Program-made: the position numbers and the translations under genes | In this document: positions 16,939 through 24,271 of the stretch, piece after piece | Numbering within the stretch: the stretch's first letter is position 1 | Layout: each line of letters begins with the position of its first letter | Notes under the pieces: generated by a model | Told to the model about the DNA's origin: nothing | Databases searched by the model: none | What the model saw: only the letters and a program-made list of their open reading frames with translations | Assembly: GCA_009693235.1 (NCBI GenBank) | Contig: SHXR01000038.1 | Coordinates: 1 to 43,682 of the forward strand | Length of the DNA: 43,682 bases | Direction: 5' to 3' | Source of the DNA: Betaproteobacteria bacterium | GTDB taxonomy: Bacteria; Pseudomonadota; Gammaproteobacteria; Burkholderiales; SG8-39

Positions 16939-18453
16939 ATGAATACCCGCGATCCCGCCGCCCTGCGCGAGCTGTTTCATTTCATCGACGGTAAGCAGGT
17001 CGCCGGTGAAAGCGGGCGCTTTGGCGATGTGTTCAATCCTTCTCTGGGTGTGCGCTCGGGCCGCGTGCCGTTAGCGGCCAAGATCGAGGTGGAAAAAGCG
17101 ATTGCAAGTGCGCAGCGTGCCTTTCCCGATTGGGCCAATACCTCGCCCTTGACGCGAGCCCGGGTGATGTTCAAGTTCAAGGAACTGTGCGAGCGCCACT
17201 ACGATGAAATCGCCTTGCTGGTGGCCAATGAACACGGCAAGGTCGTCTCGGATGCCAAGGGCTCACTGCAGCGCGGCCTGGAGGTGGTCGAATTCGCCTG
17301 CGGGATTCCGCATCTGTTGAAAGGCGAATTCTCCGACAATATTTCGCCTGGTATCGATACCTATTCAATGCGCCAGCCGCTTGGTGTGGTGGCGGGGATT
17401 ACACCGTTCAATTTCCCGGCGATGGTGCCGATGTGGATGTTCCCGATCGCGATTGCCGCGGGTAACACGTTTATTTTGAAGCCCTCGGAGAAGGATCCCT
17501 CCTGCCCGCTCCGGTTGGCCGAGTTGCTGCTCGAAGCAGGACTGCCTCCTGGCGTGTTGAACGTCATCAATGGCGATAAGGAAGCGGTCGATACCCTGCT
17601 CAATGATCCGCGGGTGGCGGCGATCAGCTTTGTCGGCTCGACGCCTGTTGCACGTTACGTGTACGCCACCGCTGCAGCCAATGGCAAGCGGGTGCAGGCG
17701 ATGGGTGGCGCGAAAAATCACATGGTGATTATGCCCGATGCGGATATCGATCTCGCAAGCGATGCCTTGATGGGCGCGGCCTATGGATCGGCCGGTGAGC
17801 GTTGCATGGCGGTGTCGGTTGCGGTATCGGTCACCGAGAAAACGTCCAACCAACTCATCGAAAGCCTGGCGCCACGCGTACGTAATTTGAAAGTGGGCGC
17901 GTCCACCGATCCGCAATCGGAGATGGGGCCGCTCGTAACCCGCGAGCACTACAACAAGGTGCGCAGTTACGTCGATCTCGGTGTCGTTGAGGGCGCTGAT
18001 CTGGTGGTCGATGGTCGCGAGGCGAGCTTTCCAAAACAAGGATTCTTCATCGGCGGCACGCTGTTCGATAAGGTGCAGGCATCGATGCGGATATACAAGG
18101 AAGAAATTTTTGGGCCGGTCTTGTCGGTGGTGCGTGCGCAAAATTTTGATGAGGCGATTCGCCTGCCGAACGAACATGAATATGGCAATGGCGTCGCGGT
18201 GTTCACCAGGAATGGCGATGTCGCCCGCAATTTCGCGCAGAAGGTGGGCGCGGGGATGGTTGGCATCAATGTGTCAATTCCGGTGCCGCTCGCGTTTCAT
18301 TCGTTCGGCGGCTGGAAGAGTTCGATGTATGGCGACATGAATCAGCATGGCCCGGAAGGCGTGCGGTTCTATACCAAGGTGAAGACGGTGACGGCCCGCT
18401 GGCGTGAGGGTGTGAGTCCGGGTGCCAACTTCGGCATGCCGTTGCACAAGTAG
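16939..18453 (+). CDS. CoA-acylating (methyl)malonate-semialdehyde dehydrogenase, MmsA-like
   Basis: A 504-residue aldehyde dehydrogenase of the MmsA class, which oxidises malonate or methylmalonate semialdehyde to acetyl-CoA or propionyl-CoA with NAD+, CoA and loss of CO2. The catalytic Cys is C289 (GSAGERCMA) and the oxyanion Asn is N158 (TPFNFP). The general-base Glu of hydrolytic ALDHs is replaced (QAMGGAKNH instead of ELGGKN), which marks the CoA-dependent subgroup. ATG at 16939 has GGAG 8 nt upstream; the long open extension to 16444 is antisense to nbaC and rejected. It leads the plus-strand operon. Here it could process an aldehyde from the ring-cleavage pathway rather than valine catabolism. 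Confidence 0.88.
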   Translation: MNTRDPAALRELFHFIDGKQVAGESGRFGDVFNPSLGVRSGRVPLAAKIEVEKAIASAQRAFPDWANTSPLTRARVMFKFKELCERHYDEIALLVANEHGKVVSDAKGSLQRGLEVVEFACGIPHLLKGEFSDNISPGIDTYSMRQPLGVVAGITPFNFPAMVPMWMFPIAIAAGNTFILKPSEKDPSCPLRLAELLLEAGLPPGVLNVINGDKEAVDTLLNDPRVAAISFVGSTPVARYVYATAAANGKRVQAMGGAKNHMVIMPDADIDLASDALMGAAYGSAGERCMAVSVAVSVTEKTSNQLIESLAPRVRNLKVGASTDPQSEMGPLVTREHYNKVRSYVDLGVVEGADLVVDGREASFPKQGFFIGGTLFDKVQASMRIYKEEIFGPVLSVVRAQNFDEAIRLPNEHEYGNGVAVFTRNGDVARNFAQKVGAGMVGINVSIPVPLAFHSFGGWKSSMYGDMNQHGPEGVRFYTKVKTVTARWREGVSPGANFGMPLHK

Positions 18454-18465
18454 CAAAGGAACATC

Positions 18466-19962
18466 ATGAACAGTCCTATCGAGAAGGGCGTGCAGCAAGG
18501 CGTTCGCCAGTATTTAAATTTCATCAACGGCGAATTCGTCGCCGCGCGATCGGGCAAGACCTTCGAGAATCGCTCGCCCGTCGATGGTCGCCCGATCGGC
18601 ACCGTCGCTGAAGCCGGCGCCCCGGAAGTCGATGCCGCGGTGGCTGCCGCGCGGGCTGCGATGGTTGGGCCATGGGGCACGATGGACATCGCCAAGCGCT
18701 CTGAGCTGCTCTATGCCGTCGCTGATGAAATCAATCGGCGTTTTGATGATTTCCTGCAAGCGGAAGTCGCCGATACCGGCAAACCGGTATCGTTGGCGAG
18801 CCATCTTGACATTCCGCGCGGCGCGGCGAACTTCAAGATCTTCGCCGATGTCGTGAAGAACGTGCCGACGGAAAGCTTCCAGATGGCCACGCCGGATGGC
18901 AAGGGTGCGCTCAACTATGCGATTCGCATTCCGAAAGGCGTCGTCGGCGTGATCTGCCCCTGGAATTTGCCGCTGCTGCTGATGACTTGGAAAGTGGGCC
19001 CGGCGCTGGCGTGTGGCAATGCGGTCATCGTGAAGCCGTCCGAGGAAACCCCAGCCACCGCAACCTTGCTTGGTGGGGTGATGAACAAGGTCGGCATTCC
19101 GCAGGGCGTCTACAACGTCATTCACGGCTTCGGCCCGGGTTCCGCGGGTGAGTTGCTGACTAGGCATGACGGCGTCGATGCGCTCACGTTCACGGGCGAG
19201 ACGGCAACTGGTGCGGCGATCATGAAGGCGGCGGCCGATGGTATTCGTGACGTCTCATTCGAATTGGGCGGCAAGAATGCGGGGGTGGTGTTCGCCGATT
19301 GTGATTTCGATGCAGCGATCGACGGCATCGGTCGCGCGGTGTTTGCCAATTGCGGGCAGGTGTGCCTTGGCACCGAGCGCGTCTATGTCGAGCGGCCGAT
19401 CTTCGATAAGTTTGTGGCGGCGCTCAAAACGCGTGCCGAAGGTCTGAAGCCTGGGCGTCCGGAAGATAAAGCGACCGGTCTTGGGCCGTTGATCAGCAAA
19501 GAACATCAGCAAAAGGTGCTCTCCTACTATCAACTCGCGGTGAAGGAGGGTGCCAAGGTCATCACTGGTGGCGGCGTACCGAAGATGACCGGTGATCTCG
19601 CCAATGGTGCTTGGATTGAACCCACGATCTGGACCGGGCTTGCGGAAACATCCCGCACGATGAAAGAAGAGATTTTCGGACCATGCTGTCACGTCACCCC
19701 GTTCGATACCGAAGACGAGGTGATTCGGATGGCCAACGATACCAAGTACGGCTTGGCCACCACGATCTGGACCACCAATCTGTCGCGCGCACATCGCGTG
19801 TCGGCAGCGATTCGCGTGGGCATTACCTGGGTCAATAGTTGGTTTCTACGCGATTTGCGCACGCCCTTCGGTGGTTCCAAGCAATCGGGCATCGGCCGTG
19901 AAGGTGGCGTACATTCGCTTGAGTTCTACACTGAGCTTCGTAACGTCTGCGTCAAACTCTAG
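18466..19962 (+). CDS. 2-Aminomuconic / 2-hydroxymuconic semialdehyde dehydrogenase
   Basis: NAD-dependent aldehyde dehydrogenase of 498 residues, closest in pattern to DmpC/XylG and NbaE/AmnC, which oxidise hydroxymuconic or aminomuconic semialdehyde to the dioic acid in meta-cleavage pathways. Unlike its neighbour it has the full hydrolytic active site: Asn in CPWNLP, Glu in FELGGKNAG and the catalytic Cys in NCGQVCLG. It starts 13 nt after the MmsA-like gene behind AAAGGA. With a 3-hydroxyanthranilate dioxygenase in the cluster, 2-aminomuconate semialdehyde is the likely substrate, provided the carboxymuconate intermediate is decarboxylated by an enzyme encoded elsewhere or not yet recognised. 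Confidence 0.88.
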   Translation: MNSPIEKGVQQGVRQYLNFINGEFVAARSGKTFENRSPVDGRPIGTVAEAGAPEVDAAVAAARAAMVGPWGTMDIAKRSELLYAVADEINRRFDDFLQAEVADTGKPVSLASHLDIPRGAANFKIFADVVKNVPTESFQMATPDGKGALNYAIRIPKGVVGVICPWNLPLLLMTWKVGPALACGNAVIVKPSEETPATATLLGGVMNKVGIPQGVYNVIHGFGPGSAGELLTRHDGVDALTFTGETATGAAIMKAAADGIRDVSFELGGKNAGVVFADCDFDAAIDGIGRAVFANCGQVCLGTERVYVERPIFDKFVAALKTRAEGLKPGRPEDKATGLGPLISKEHQQKVLSYYQLAVKEGAKVITGGGVPKMTGDLANGAWIEPTIWTGLAETSRTMKEEIFGPCCHVTPFDTEDEVIRMANDTKYGLATTIWTTNLSRAHRVSAAIRVGITWVNSWFLRDLRTPFGGSKQSGIGREGGVHSLEFYTELRNVCVKL

Positions 19963-19973
19963 GAAGATTTTCC

Positions 19974-20906
19974 ATGACACAAGCTGGACCAACGCCGATC
20001 ACGGTTGTCAAAGGCAAGGAGCACTGGACCAAGAAAGGCGATGTGCGTTTGTTTCTCTGGGAAAAAAAGCGCGTTCCCGCGGCGCATCGCGGCACGATTC
20101 TCTTCATCCACGGCTCATCGATGGGCTCGCAACCCACCTTCGATCTCACCGTGCCGGGGCGCTCGGATGCCTCGGTGATGGACTGGTTTGCCGTCCGTGG
20201 TTTCGATACCTGGTGCCTCGACAATGAAGGCTACGGGCGCTCCGATAAATCACGACCGATCAATAACGACATCGCAAACGGCGCCGATGACATCGTGGCC
20301 GCCACCGACTACATCGCCCGTGAAACCGGTGCGAAGAAGGTGATGATGTATGGCATTTCGTCTGGCGCACTGAAGGCGGCGCTCTTCGCAGAGCGTCATC
20401 CGGAGCGGGTGGAGCGGGTTGCGTTGGATGCCTTTGTGTGGACGGGCGATGGCAGTCCGACCTTGGAGCAGCGGCGCAAACGCCTGCCGGAATTCATTGC
20501 GGTGAACCGGCGCCCCATCAACCGCGCTTTTGTACGCAGCATTTTTGAACGCGATCATCCCGGCACCGCCGACGATGCGACGATCGAAGCGTTCGCCGAT
20601 GCGATCCTGGCTCTTGACGATTCGGTTCCCACCGGCACCTACGTTGATATGTGCTCCAAACTGCCGCTAGTGAATCCGGCCAAGCTCAAGGTGCCGACCT
20701 GTGTGATGCGCGGTCAGTTCGACGGCATCGCAAGCGAAAACGATCTCATCGAATTCTTCAAACGATTGCCCAATCCGGACAAGCAATTCGCGGTCATGCC
20801 CGGCATCGCCCATGCGAGCTTTCAGTCGAAGAACTACATGATCGCGTATCAGGTGTTGCACTCGTTCTTCACTCAACCAAAGCTGGTCTACGGCGGGGAG
20901 CATTGA
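19974..20906 (+). CDS. Alpha/beta hydrolase
   Basis: A 310-residue alpha/beta-hydrolase. The nucleophile elbow is GISSG with Ser129, the oxyanion strand is ILFIHGSSMGS (42-52), the acid is probably D250 (MRGQFDG) and the base H280 (MPGIAHASF); a lid region lies between about 155 and 220. There is no signal peptide, so it is cytoplasmic. It starts 12 nt after the semialdehyde dehydrogenase and is followed within 3 nt by the FAH-family gene. A C-C bond (meta-cleavage product), ester, lactone or amide substrate is possible. It does not obviously match the HOPDA/HMS hydrolases, so no specific activity is assigned. Confidence 0.85.
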   Translation: MTQAGPTPITVVKGKEHWTKKGDVRLFLWEKKRVPAAHRGTILFIHGSSMGSQPTFDLTVPGRSDASVMDWFAVRGFDTWCLDNEGYGRSDKSRPINNDIANGADDIVAATDYIARETGAKKVMMYGISSGALKAALFAERHPERVERVALDAFVWTGDGSPTLEQRRKRLPEFIAVNRRPINRAFVRSIFERDHPGTADDATIEAFADAILALDDSVPTGTYVDMCSKLPLVNPAKLKVPTCVMRGQFDGIASENDLIEFFKRLPNPDKQFAVMPGIAHASFQSKNYMIAYQVLHSFFTQPKLVYGGEH

Positions 20907-20908
20907 GC

Positions 20909-21844
20909 ATGAGCTACAAGCTATTGACATACCGTGTGAGCGCCAAAGAATCGCGGGCAGGGATGTTGGTGGGCGACACGGTGTATGACGTGGCGCGCGT
21001 TACCGGTGTGGCGGGCACGGAAACGGTGATGGGTGTCCTCGAGAATTGGCGCACCATGGAAAAGGCGCTGCGGGAATCGGCGCAGCGGATTGAAGGCGGC
21101 AAGTCACGCGCGAAGGGCACAAAGCTCGCCAAGACGCGTTTGCTGGCGCCGATTCCGCAACCCGGCAATCTCTTCTGCGCAGGCGCGAACTATTCCGACC
21201 ATGTCGCCGAAATGGATCGTGCGGCGGGCAACCCGCCAACGCCCAATCCTAAGACGCAGGGCTTGAAGCCTTGGCATTTCATCAAGACCGGTCGCAGCTC
21301 GATCGTGGGTCCCGGCGCCAACGCGCGCTTGCCCGTCTATTCGAAGATGGTCGATTGGGAAATTGAACTGACAGCCGTGATCGGGCGCCAAGCGAAGAAT
21401 GTATCGGTCGACAAGGCGTTGAGCTATGTGGCGGGATACACCCTTGCCAACGACCTCTCCGCCCGCGATGCGATGCGCCGGCCGCCGGTGCCGGAAACCG
21501 CGCCGTTTCATTTCGACTGGTTGAGCCAGAAGTGTTTCGATGATGCGTGCCCGCTTGGCCCATGGATCACGCCGGCCCGCGATATCAAGAATCCGCATGA
21601 TATGGCGTTGAAACTCTGGGTGAACGATCAGCTCATGCAGGACTCGAACACCTCGAAAATGATCTTTGATACCGCCGAGCAGATTGCACATCTCTCGACG
21701 CGGGTGACCTTGCAGCCGGGCGATTTGATCCTCACCGGCACACCGGCCGGCGTCGGCATGGGCCGGCGCGTGTTCCTCAATAAAGGCGATGTGGTGAAGC
21801 TTTGGGCCGATGGCCTAGGTGAATTTTCGAATACGATGGTTTAA
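20909..21844 (+). CDS. Fumarylacetoacetate hydrolase (FAH) family protein
   Basis: A 311-residue protein with an N-terminal cap of about 80 residues and a C-terminal FAH domain. The metal-binding acids are visible: E151 and E153 in DWEIELTAVIG, and D182 in LANDLSARD; the late motif LTGTPAGVGMG is also typical. Family members hydrolyse, decarboxylate or isomerise 2-keto acids (fumarylpyruvate, acylpyruvates, hydroxyheptadienedioate). ATG at 20909 is 2 nt after the hydrolase stop, behind GGGGAG; an open extension back to 20651 inside the previous gene is rejected. It is distinct from the two smaller hydratase/decarboxylase proteins further on, so the cluster has three enzymes of this superfamily. 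Confidence 0.88.
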   Translation: MSYKLLTYRVSAKESRAGMLVGDTVYDVARVTGVAGTETVMGVLENWRTMEKALRESAQRIEGGKSRAKGTKLAKTRLLAPIPQPGNLFCAGANYSDHVAEMDRAAGNPPTPNPKTQGLKPWHFIKTGRSSIVGPGANARLPVYSKMVDWEIELTAVIGRQAKNVSVDKALSYVAGYTLANDLSARDAMRRPPVPETAPFHFDWLSQKCFDDACPLGPWITPARDIKNPHDMALKLWVNDQLMQDSNTSKMIFDTAEQIAHLSTRVTLQPGDLILTGTPAGVGMGRRVFLNKGDVVKLWADGLGEFSNTMV

Positions 21845-21869
21845 TCAATCGAATCAGAGGAGAAGTATT

Positions 21870-22445
21870 TTGAGTAATGGATCATTGAACGTCGTTGGCA
21901 TTTGCGGCAGCTTGCGTGCTGCTTCATACAATCGAATGGCTTTGCAGGTGGCCGGTGAATTGATGCCGGCCGGCATGTCGCTCACCATGTTTGCTTTGAA
22001 GGACATACCGTTTTTTGATGCTGATGTCATGGCGGCCGGTATGCCGCCCGCGGTGGCAGCCATGCGCGAAGCGGTTCGCAAAGCCGATGGCGTGTTGCTT
22101 GGTTCGCCGGAATACAACTTCAGCGTTTCGGGTGTGTTGAAAAACGCGATCGATTGGCTGTCCCGTGGCACCGATCAGCCGTTCAACGGCAAACCTTATG
22201 CGATCATCAGCGCCACGCAAGGGCCTCTTGGCGGTGCGCGCTCGCAATACGATCTGCGCAAGATGCTGCAATTCCTGAACGCGCACGGTTTGAACAAGCC
22301 CGAGATTTTCATCGGCGGTGCGCAAAACAAATTCGATGCGGCCGGCAAACTGAATGATGAGCCGACGCGCAAAATCATGGGTGAGCAAATGGTGGCGTTT
22401 CGCGATTACATCCAATGGGTGAAGCGCGGCTACGGTCAAACATAG
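21870..22445 (+). CDS. NADPH-dependent FMN reductase (ChrR/YieF type)
   Basis: A 191-residue flavodoxin-fold reductase. [13 protein letters not shown] binds the FMN phosphate and [18 protein letters not shown] is the family signature; both are intact. TTG at 21870 is the likely start because AGAGGAGAAG ends 4 nt before it; an upstream in-frame start overlaps the FAH gene and lacks a ribosome site. Family enzymes reduce quinones, chromate, nitro- or azo-aromatics, or supply reduced flavin. In this operon it might reduce a nitro or quinone compound feeding the pathway, for example an upstream nitroaromatic step, but the sequence does not identify the substrate. Confidence 0.87.
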   Translation: MSNGSLNVVGICGSLRAASYNRMALQVAGELMPAGMSLTMFALKDIPFFDADVMAAGMPPAVAAMREAVRKADGVLLGSPEYNFSVSGVLKNAIDWLSRGTDQPFNGKPYAIISATQGPLGGARSQYDLRKMLQFLNAHGLNKPEIFIGGAQNKFDAAGKLNDEPTRKIMGEQMVAFRDYIQWVKRGYGQT

Positions 22446-22455
22446 AGTGCGAGCC

Positions 22456-23271
22456 ATGAGCACAACGAAAGCAGCGCCTGCGAAAACAACGACCGCGCAA
22501 ATCAAGGCGCTGGCTGAAGGCATTCGCAAGGCGGTCGAGACAGGCGTAGCGGTCAAGCCCATTCGCGATGCGTTGTCCGAGAGGGACCTGGATGCTGCCT
22601 ATGCGATCCAAAGGGTCAACACGCAATACTGGGTCAAACAGGGCCGGCGCCTGGTCGGTCGCAAGATCGGCTTGACCTCGAAGTCCGTGCAGACGCAATT
22701 GGGGGTCGATCAGCCCGATTACGGCATGTTGTATGCCGATATGGCGCTCTGCGATGGTGACGAAGTGCCGCTCTCCCGCGTGATGCAACCCAAGGTGGAA
22801 GGGGAAGTGGCGCTCGTGCTGGAACGCGATCTCGATGCGGAGCACATCACTATCAGCGAGCTTATATCGGCGGTCGCCTATGTGGTGCCTGCCATCGAGA
22901 TCGTCGGTAGTCGGATCGAGAACTGGAACATCAAGATCCAGGACACCATCGCCGACAACGCTTCTTCCGGACTATTCGTGCTGGGCAATGAGCCGCGCAA
23001 GCTGGCAGGGCTCGACCTGCGTCTATGCGGCATGGTGATGGAACGCCGTGGTGATCAAATCTCGCTTGGTGCCGGCGCCGCATGCCTTGGTAATCCGTTG
23101 AATGCGGCGGTGTGGCTGGCCCGTACCATGGTGGCGGTCGGTGCGCCCTTGAAAGCGGGTGATGTCCTGATGACAGGTGCGTTAGGCCCAATGGGGACTG
23201 TCGCGCCCGGTGATGTCATCGAAGTGCGTATCGCGGGCCTTGGCTCGGTCAGAACTGCGTTTGGGGCTTAA
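22456..23271 (+). CDS. 2-Oxopent-4-enoate (2-hydroxypenta-2,4-dienoate) hydratase
   Basis: A 271-residue protein of the hydratase/decarboxylase branch of the FAH superfamily (DmpE, MhpD, NbaH). Typical blocks are [23 protein letters not shown], the metal-binding acids in [10 protein letters not shown], the [15 protein letters not shown] strand, [13 protein letters not shown] and the C-terminal [15 protein letters not shown]. It would add water to 2-oxopent-4-enoate to give 4-hydroxy-2-oxovalerate. ATG at 22456 is preferred; a GTG at 22447 is in frame three codons earlier. The stop TAA lies inside the left end of a hairpin-rich repeat, which separates this gene from its usual partner, the decarboxylase. 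Confidence 0.88.
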   Translation: MSTTKAAPAKTTTAQIKALAEGIRKAVETGVAVKPIRDALSERDLDAAYAIQRVNTQYWVKQGRRLVGRKIGLTSKSVQTQLGVDQPDYGMLYADMALCDGDEVPLSRVMQPKVEGEVALVLERDLDAEHITISELISAVAYVVPAIEIVGSRIENWNIKIQDTIADNASSGLFVLGNEPRKLAGLDLRLCGMVMERRGDQISLGAGAACLGNPLNAAVWLARTMVAVGAPLKAGDVLMTGALGPMGTVAPGDVIEVRIAGLGSVRTAFGA

Positions 23272-23365
23272 GGAATAACTGAACAAGGGGGCTCGCCCCC
23301 TCGTAACTCCCCGAAAAATATGCTCACGCTGATTACGCGAGATAGCTTAATCAGCGCTTCCTTAA
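23268..23365 (+). repeat. Hairpin-rich inverted-repeat element, copy 1 (MITE/REP-like)
   Basis: A 98-bp element bounded by TTAAGGAA and TTCCTTAA. The terminal ~20 bp are imperfect inverted repeats of each other (TTAAGGAATAACTGAACAAG against TTAAGGAAGCGCTGATTAAG). Inside are a G5/C5 hairpin with a CTCG loop (23287-23300) and a perfect 9-bp stem, CGCTGATTA/TAATCAGCG (23327-23356). A second, closely similar copy lies at 27013-27109 in opposite orientation. Size, terminal symmetry and lack of coding capacity suggest a non-autonomous element. The left end supplies the stop codon of the hydratase gene. Confidence 0.85.
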
Positions 23366-23381
23366 AAGTAATGTTGACTAC

Positions 23382-23399
23382 GAGGGGAAACATCCCCTC
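23382..23399 (+). terminator. Hairpin downstream of repeat copy 1
   Basis: A perfect 7-bp stem GAGGGGA/TCCCCTC with an AACA loop lies between the repeat element and the decarboxylase gene. It has no T tract, so it may pause transcription or stabilise RNA rather than terminate. Together with the two hairpins in the repeat it makes the 180-nt spacer strongly structured, which could reduce expression of the downstream decarboxylase. Confidence 0.35.
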
Positions 23400-23451
23400 A
23401 AGCACCCCTGATTCGGGGCCGATGAATTTTCTATGAGGTGGCCGAAATACA

Positions 23452-24219
23452 ATGAGTGATCTACAAAGTCTGGCCGTCACGCTCGATAACGCTGCACAAA
23501 ACGCGCAGGCAATTGCACAGCTTTCGCACGCCGAGCAATTTTCGATGGCGGATGCCTACGAGATACAGAAGCGGTCGATCGCGCTCAGGGTCGCGCGGGG
23601 CGCCAAGCGTGTCGGGATGAAAATGGGTTTCACCAGCCGCGCCAAGATGATCCAGATGGGTCTGTTCGACATGATCTGGGGGCGCTTGACCGCGGATATG
23701 GTGTTGGAAGACGGCGCGCCGATGCCCTTCAAGAAATACGTGCATCCGCGCGTGGAGCCGGAAATTGCATTCCTGCTTAAGAAGCCATTGATCGGCAGTA
23801 TCACGCCGATGCAGGCGCTCGCCGCGGTAGAAGCGATTGCACCCGCGATGGAAGTCATCGATTCGCGCTATGCCAATTTCAAATTCGCGTTGAATGATGT
23901 AGTGGCCGACAACGCCTCATCCAGTGGATTCGTCACCGGTCCTTGGAATTCGCCCACGCTCGATTTCTCGAATCTTGGGTTGGTGATGAGCTTTAACGGC
24001 CGGCCGGTCCAAATCGGTTCGACCGCGGGCATTCTGGGTCATCCCCTGCGATCCCTGGTGGCCGCCGCCCGCTTTGCCGAGGAAGCAGGCGAGCCATTGG
24101 AAGCAGGTTGGATAGTCATGGCAGGTGGCGCCACCGCGGCGGAAGCCTTAAAGCCCGGTACCTGGGTGGAAATGGAAATGCAATCGCTCGGTCGGGTTGC
24201 CTTCAACGTCGCAGCCTGA
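23452..24219 (+). CDS. 4-Oxalocrotonate (2-oxo-3-hexenedioate) decarboxylase
   Basis: A 255-residue member of the DmpH/XylI/NbaG family, which decarboxylates 2-oxo-3-hexenedioate to 2-oxopent-4-enoate, the substrate of the neighbouring hydratase. Family landmarks are GMKMGFTSRAKMIQMGLFDMIWGRLT, the acids in HPRVEPEIAFLL, and the APAMEVIDSRYANFKF and VADNASSSGFVTG blocks. ATG at 23452 follows GAGGTGG about 10 nt upstream. It is the last gene of the cluster, and is cut off from the hydratase by a structured 180-nt spacer holding the repeat element. It converges on acnA with 52 nt between stops. Confidence 0.9.
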   Translation: MSDLQSLAVTLDNAAQNAQAIAQLSHAEQFSMADAYEIQKRSIALRVARGAKRVGMKMGFTSRAKMIQMGLFDMIWGRLTADMVLEDGAPMPFKKYVHPRVEPEIAFLLKKPLIGSITPMQALAAVEAIAPAMEVIDSRYANFKFALNDVVADNASSSGFVTGPWNSPTLDFSNLGLVMSFNGRPVQIGSTAGILGHPLRSLVAAARFAEEAGEPLEAGWIVMAGGATAAEALKPGTWVEMEMQSLGRVAFNVAA

Positions 24220-24271
24220 TTTGCTGCCCGCAACCGGGCGACTCATCACGAGTCGCCCCGGCACTGCGCCG

